43,618 nucleotides of DNA from an uncultured Acidimicrobiales bacterium. GTDB lineage: Bacteria; Actinomycetota; Acidimicrobiia; Acidimicrobiales; SZUA-35. The stretch covers positions 1 through 43,618 of the forward strand of contig CALEWY010000096.1 in the NCBI GenBank assembly GCA_937925335.1. The letters run 5' to 3'. A program made the position numbers and the translations under genes. Below, piece by piece: positions 41,267 through 43,618 of this stretch; within the stretch, counting starts at the first letter, position 1, and every line of letters starts with the position of its first letter. The notes below the pieces were generated by a model. The model did not search any database and was not told where the DNA came from. It saw nothing but the letters and a program-made list of their open reading frames with translations.

Positions 41267-43261
41267 GTGCTCTCGGTCAGCGGACTCACCAAGGCGTATG
41301 GCGGACGAACGTTGTTTCGCGACGTCACGTTCCGGCTTAGCAACGGACGGCGAATCGCCCTCGTTGGGGGCAACGGCGTTGGCAAAACCACGATCCTCGA
41401 GACCATCGTTGGGTTGCGTGAACCCGACGCCGGCGATGTCTCTCGCCAGAAGGACGCTCGAGTTGGCTACCTGCCCCAGGAGCTTCTCGATGCCTGGGAA
41501 GGCACCGTCCTCGAAGAGGTGATGCGCGGCGCCAGCCACGTGCTCGACATCGAAGACGAAATGCGCAAGCTCGAAGTCGAGCTCGCTTCGGGAGACCCCG
41601 ACGTTCTCGATCGTTACGGCGCCCTCCAGAGCCAGTTCGAACAGCTCGGTGGGTATCAACTTGAGCCCGAGGCTCGCCGCATTCTTGGTGGACTCGGTTT
41701 CACCACCGAAGACATGGATCGCAAGCTCGCCGAGATGTCCGGTGGTTGGCAGATGCGCGCCGCCCTCGCTCGCCTCCTCCTTGAGAACCCCGACGTCCTC
41801 GTCCTCGACGAGCCGACCAACCACCTCGACGTGGATTCCGTGCTCTGGCTCGAGAACCAGCTCAAGGCCTTCCCTGGCGCCATCTTGTTCGTATCCCACG
41901 ATCGTGACTTCATCGACGCCGTCGCCGAGCGAGTGATCGAAGTCGCCCGCCAGCAGGCGGTCGAATATGTCGGCGGCTTTGCCGAGTTCGTCGTGCTCCG
42001 TGAAGAGCGGATCCGGATGGCCGAGGCCGAAGCGGCGAATCAGCAGCGCAAGATCGCCCACGCCGAGCAGTTCATCGAGCGCTTTCGTTACAAGGCCACC
42101 AAAGCTCGTCAGGTGCAATCTCGCATCAAGACCCTTGAGAAGCTCGACAAGATCGAGGTGCCCCAGCTCGAGGAGCTGAAGCTCAATTTTGCCTTCCCCG
42201 AACCACGTCGTTCCGCACGGGTTGTCGTCGAGATCACCGATGCCGATCTTGGGTATGACGACGACACACCCGTTGTGTCCAAGGCCAATCTCCTCGTGGA
42301 ACGTGGCCAAAAGATCGGCCTCATCGGTCCGAACGGAGCCGGCAAATCGACCGTGCTGAAGGCCGTTCTCGGCGAGCTCAAGCCACAGACCGGTTCGGTC
42401 ACCATTGGCAACAACGTCGACGTCGCCTACTTCGCTCAGCATCAGGTCGACGCGCTCGACCTGATGAAGACGGTGGAGCAAGAGTTCCGCATGAAGGTCG
42501 GGGAGCAGCCGAAGAATCGGAACTATCGCACCGTGCTCGGTTCCTTCGGATTCTCCGGCGACGCGGTCGAACGCAAAGTCGGCGATCTCTCCGGCGGTGA
42601 GCGCACCCGGCTCGCCCTGGCGGAGACGATGTGTAATCCCGTCAACCTCCTCATCCTCGATGAGCCGACGAACCACCTCGACATCGCCAGCTGCGACGTG
42701 CTTGAAGACGCCCTGCAGGTGTACCCCGGCACGGTCCTCCTCGTGAGCCACGATCGATACCTCGTGCGCAACACCGTCGAATCACTCGTCGTGGTGCGTG
42801 ACGGCAAGCTCACGCAGTACCTCGATGTTGAGGAGCAGATCCTCAACCCAAACGCCGACGCTGCGTCGAAGCCCTCGTCGACACCCAAGGCGAAGTCGGG
42901 CTCGGGCAAGCCGGGCTCGGGCAAGTTGGGCTCGGGCAAACCGGGCTCGGGCAAGCCGGGCGGTGGCAAGCAGGCCCCCGTCTCTCGCAAGGATGAGAAA
43001 CGAGCCGAGGCTGAGGGCCGCCAGGCCAAGAGCAAGCGAACCAAGGACCTTCGCAAGACCGCCGAACGCCTCGAGCGCCAGGCCATGCGAGCCGAGGAAG
43101 TGGTTGGTGGGCTCGAATCCCAGCTCGCCGACCCGGCGATCTATGAAAACCCCGACGAGATGAAGAAGCTCCTCGCTACCCACGAGCAGGCCAAACAAAA
43201 GGCCACCGAGCTGCTCGCACAGTGGGAAACGGCCGTGGAGCAACTCGACGCTGCGAGCTGA
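41267..43261 (+). CDS. ABC-F family ATPase (ribosome-associated translation factor type)
   Basis: GTG start without an SD; 664 residues. Two ABC domains: Walker A GGNGVGKTT (34-42) with signature MSGGWQMRAALARLL and LVLDEPTNHLD; then GPNGAGKST (about 355) with LSGGERTRLALAETM and LILDEPTNHLD. The linker between them (about 235-290, KATKARQVQSRIKTLEKLDK) is the ABC-F interdomain arm. There are no membrane segments. Residues about 542-570 are a Lys/Gly/Ser repeat (GSGKPGSGKLGSGKP) and about 575-660 a charged coiled coil, as in Uup-type members. ABC-F proteins act at the ribosomal E site; whether this is a housekeeping or a resistance member cannot be said. Confidence 0.92.
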   Translation: MLSVSGLTKAYGGRTLFRDVTFRLSNGRRIALVGGNGVGKTTILETIVGLREPDAGDVSRQKDARVGYLPQELLDAWEGTVLEEVMRGASHVLDIEDEMRKLEVELASGDPDVLDRYGALQSQFEQLGGYQLEPEARRILGGLGFTTEDMDRKLAEMSGGWQMRAALARLLLENPDVLVLDEPTNHLDVDSVLWLENQLKAFPGAILFVSHDRDFIDAVAERVIEVARQQAVEYVGGFAEFVVLREERIRMAEAEAANQQRKIAHAEQFIERFRYKATKARQVQSRIKTLEKLDKIEVPQLEELKLNFAFPEPRRSARVVVEITDADLGYDDDTPVVSKANLLVERGQKIGLIGPNGAGKSTVLKAVLGELKPQTGSVTIGNNVDVAYFAQHQVDALDLMKTVEQEFRMKVGEQPKNRNYRTVLGSFGFSGDAVERKVGDLSGGERTRLALAETMCNPVNLLILDEPTNHLDIASCDVLEDALQVYPGTVLLVSHDRYLVRNTVESLVVVRDGKLTQYLDVEEQILNPNADAASKPSSTPKAKSGSGKPGSGKLGSGKPGSGKPGGGKQAPVSRKDEKRAEAEGRQAKSKRTKDLRKTAERLERQAMRAEEVVGGLESQLADPAIYENPDEMKKLLATHEQAKQKATELLAQWETAVEQLDAAS

Positions 43262-43263
43262 CC

Positions 43264-43281
43264 CCGGCTGCTGGCAGCCGG
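43264..43281 (+). terminator. Small hairpin after the ABC-F gene
   Basis: CCGGCTGC TG GCAGCCGG, 8-bp arms beginning 3 nt after the stop, followed by TTGATCAATTCC. There is no good T-run, so it is a weak terminator. Confidence 0.45.
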
Positions 43282-43357
43282 TTGATCAATTCCAGTTGGC
43301 GCTGCGAGCGAACACCGGCGGCGTCAGCACCTGTATTCAGTTGTCAAAGAACGAGCG

Positions 43358-43374
43358 GCACACGAATCGTGTGC
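43358..43374 (-). terminator. Palindromic hairpin downstream of the right-edge gene
   Basis: GCACACGA A TCGTGTGC is a near-perfect palindrome. Read on the minus strand it is followed by CGCTCGTTCTTTG, so it may end the partial gene whose stop is 121 bp upstream. The rest of 43282-43495 shows no gene. Confidence 0.4.
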
Positions 43375-43495
43375 GGCGGGTTGTTGCAGATTCGCCAGAC
43401 GCGGCTGGCTACGGGTCAGGCCCCGAGCCAAACGCCGAGCCCTCGAGCCAACAAACGGAGCAATCTCGTGGGTATCGGCGTGGGATCCAGCGCAT

Positions 43496-43618
43496 CACGC
43501 TGCCTGCTCGAACTCTCGGCGAGTTGCAACCACCGGTGGCGCAACGGTTCGGTCGAGTGTCCCGTCTGGCCGGTACAGCCGAAGCGTGCGGTCTTCGTCC
43601 AAGGTGATCTCCCAACCG
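43496..43618 (-). CDS. C-terminal end of a probable HNH/DUF222-type protein (5' part outside window)
   Basis: Read from the right edge, the minus strand codes 40 residues, GWEITLDEDRTLRLYRPDGT then LDRTVAPPVVATRREFEQAA, and a TGA stop at 43498-43496. The GWxxxxxxDRTxxxxxPDG pattern is what follows the HNH motif at the end of the actinobacterial DUF222/13E12-type HNH endonucleases, which are often multicopy. Only the tail is visible, so the assignment is tentative. Confidence 0.5.

Noticed and set aside
41087..42751. 554-codon open frame on the minus strand opposite the ABC-F gene
   Set aside because: It is the complement of a clear ABC-F gene, rich in His/Asp/Glu/Leu as expected for an antisense shadow, with no recognisable domain.

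Overview
This 43.6 kb window is chromosomal DNA of a high-GC actinobacterium. The best fit by inference is a free-living, probably aquatic member of the Acidimicrobiia (Ilumatobacter-like). Reasons are the pervasive GTG/TTG starts with actinobacterial Shine-Dalgarno (SD) sites, candidate leaderless genes, a nickel superoxide dismutase with its own maturation protease, a mycobacterial-type thiolase-like protein, Liv transporters with acidic lipoprotein receptors, and secreted RCC1/DUF4214 and GH114 proteins. I saw no rRNA, tRNA, CRISPR array, transposase or phage gene, and the gene set looks like core or environmental chromosome rather than an island.

Layout. 1-6.2 kb: an envelope and lipid block, with a secreted beta-propeller/FN3 protein (cut by the left edge), a thiolase-like protein, a CopD-like membrane protein, a divergent secreted RCC1-repeat protein with a DUF4214 tail, a strong terminator, and a DUF937 protein. 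6.2-12.4 kb: a lipoprotein S15-family hydrolase diverging from a 1241-residue MmpL-like membrane protein with a long disordered tail and an extra C-terminal domain. 12.6-16.1 kb: cystathionine beta-synthase, cystathionine gamma-synthase/lyase and a D-2-hydroxyacid dehydrogenase. 16.3-21.6 kb: a complete branched-chain-amino-acid-type ABC transporter (livG-F-H-M-K). 21.9-25.5 kb: a second permease pair (livH-livM) without ATPases, translationally coupled to a DUF3179 lipoprotein. 25.6-28.1 kb: a PAS-GGDEF-EAL protein with a degenerate EAL domain. 28.1-32.0 kb (minus strand): a phenylacetate operon in the order paaK-paaA-paaD-paaB-paaC behind a well-formed promoter that predicts a leaderless paaK mRNA. 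32.2-35.6 kb: a lipoprotein diverging from a membrane Ser/Thr kinase, followed by an ECF sigma factor. 35.6-36.6 kb: a PaaI-type thioesterase and a MarR regulator. 36.7-37.6 kb: sodN and its protease sodX. 37.7-41.0 kb: a secreted GH114 glycosidase and a two-component system. 41.3-43.3 kb: an ABC-F ATPase. The right edge cuts the C-terminus of what looks like an HNH/DUF222-type protein.

How it fits together. The paa genes would activate phenylacetate to phenylacetyl-CoA and epoxidise the ring; the paaE reductase is not in the window. The Liv systems next to them may bring in amino acids or small carboxylates. The most unusual items are the MmpL-like fusion protein that lacks the usual proton-relay residues, the kinase/sigma-factor pair, the ATPase-less Liv permeases joined to a DUF3179 lipoprotein, the rearranged paa operon with its predicted leaderless promoter, and hairpins lying exactly over the stop codons of livM and sodN.
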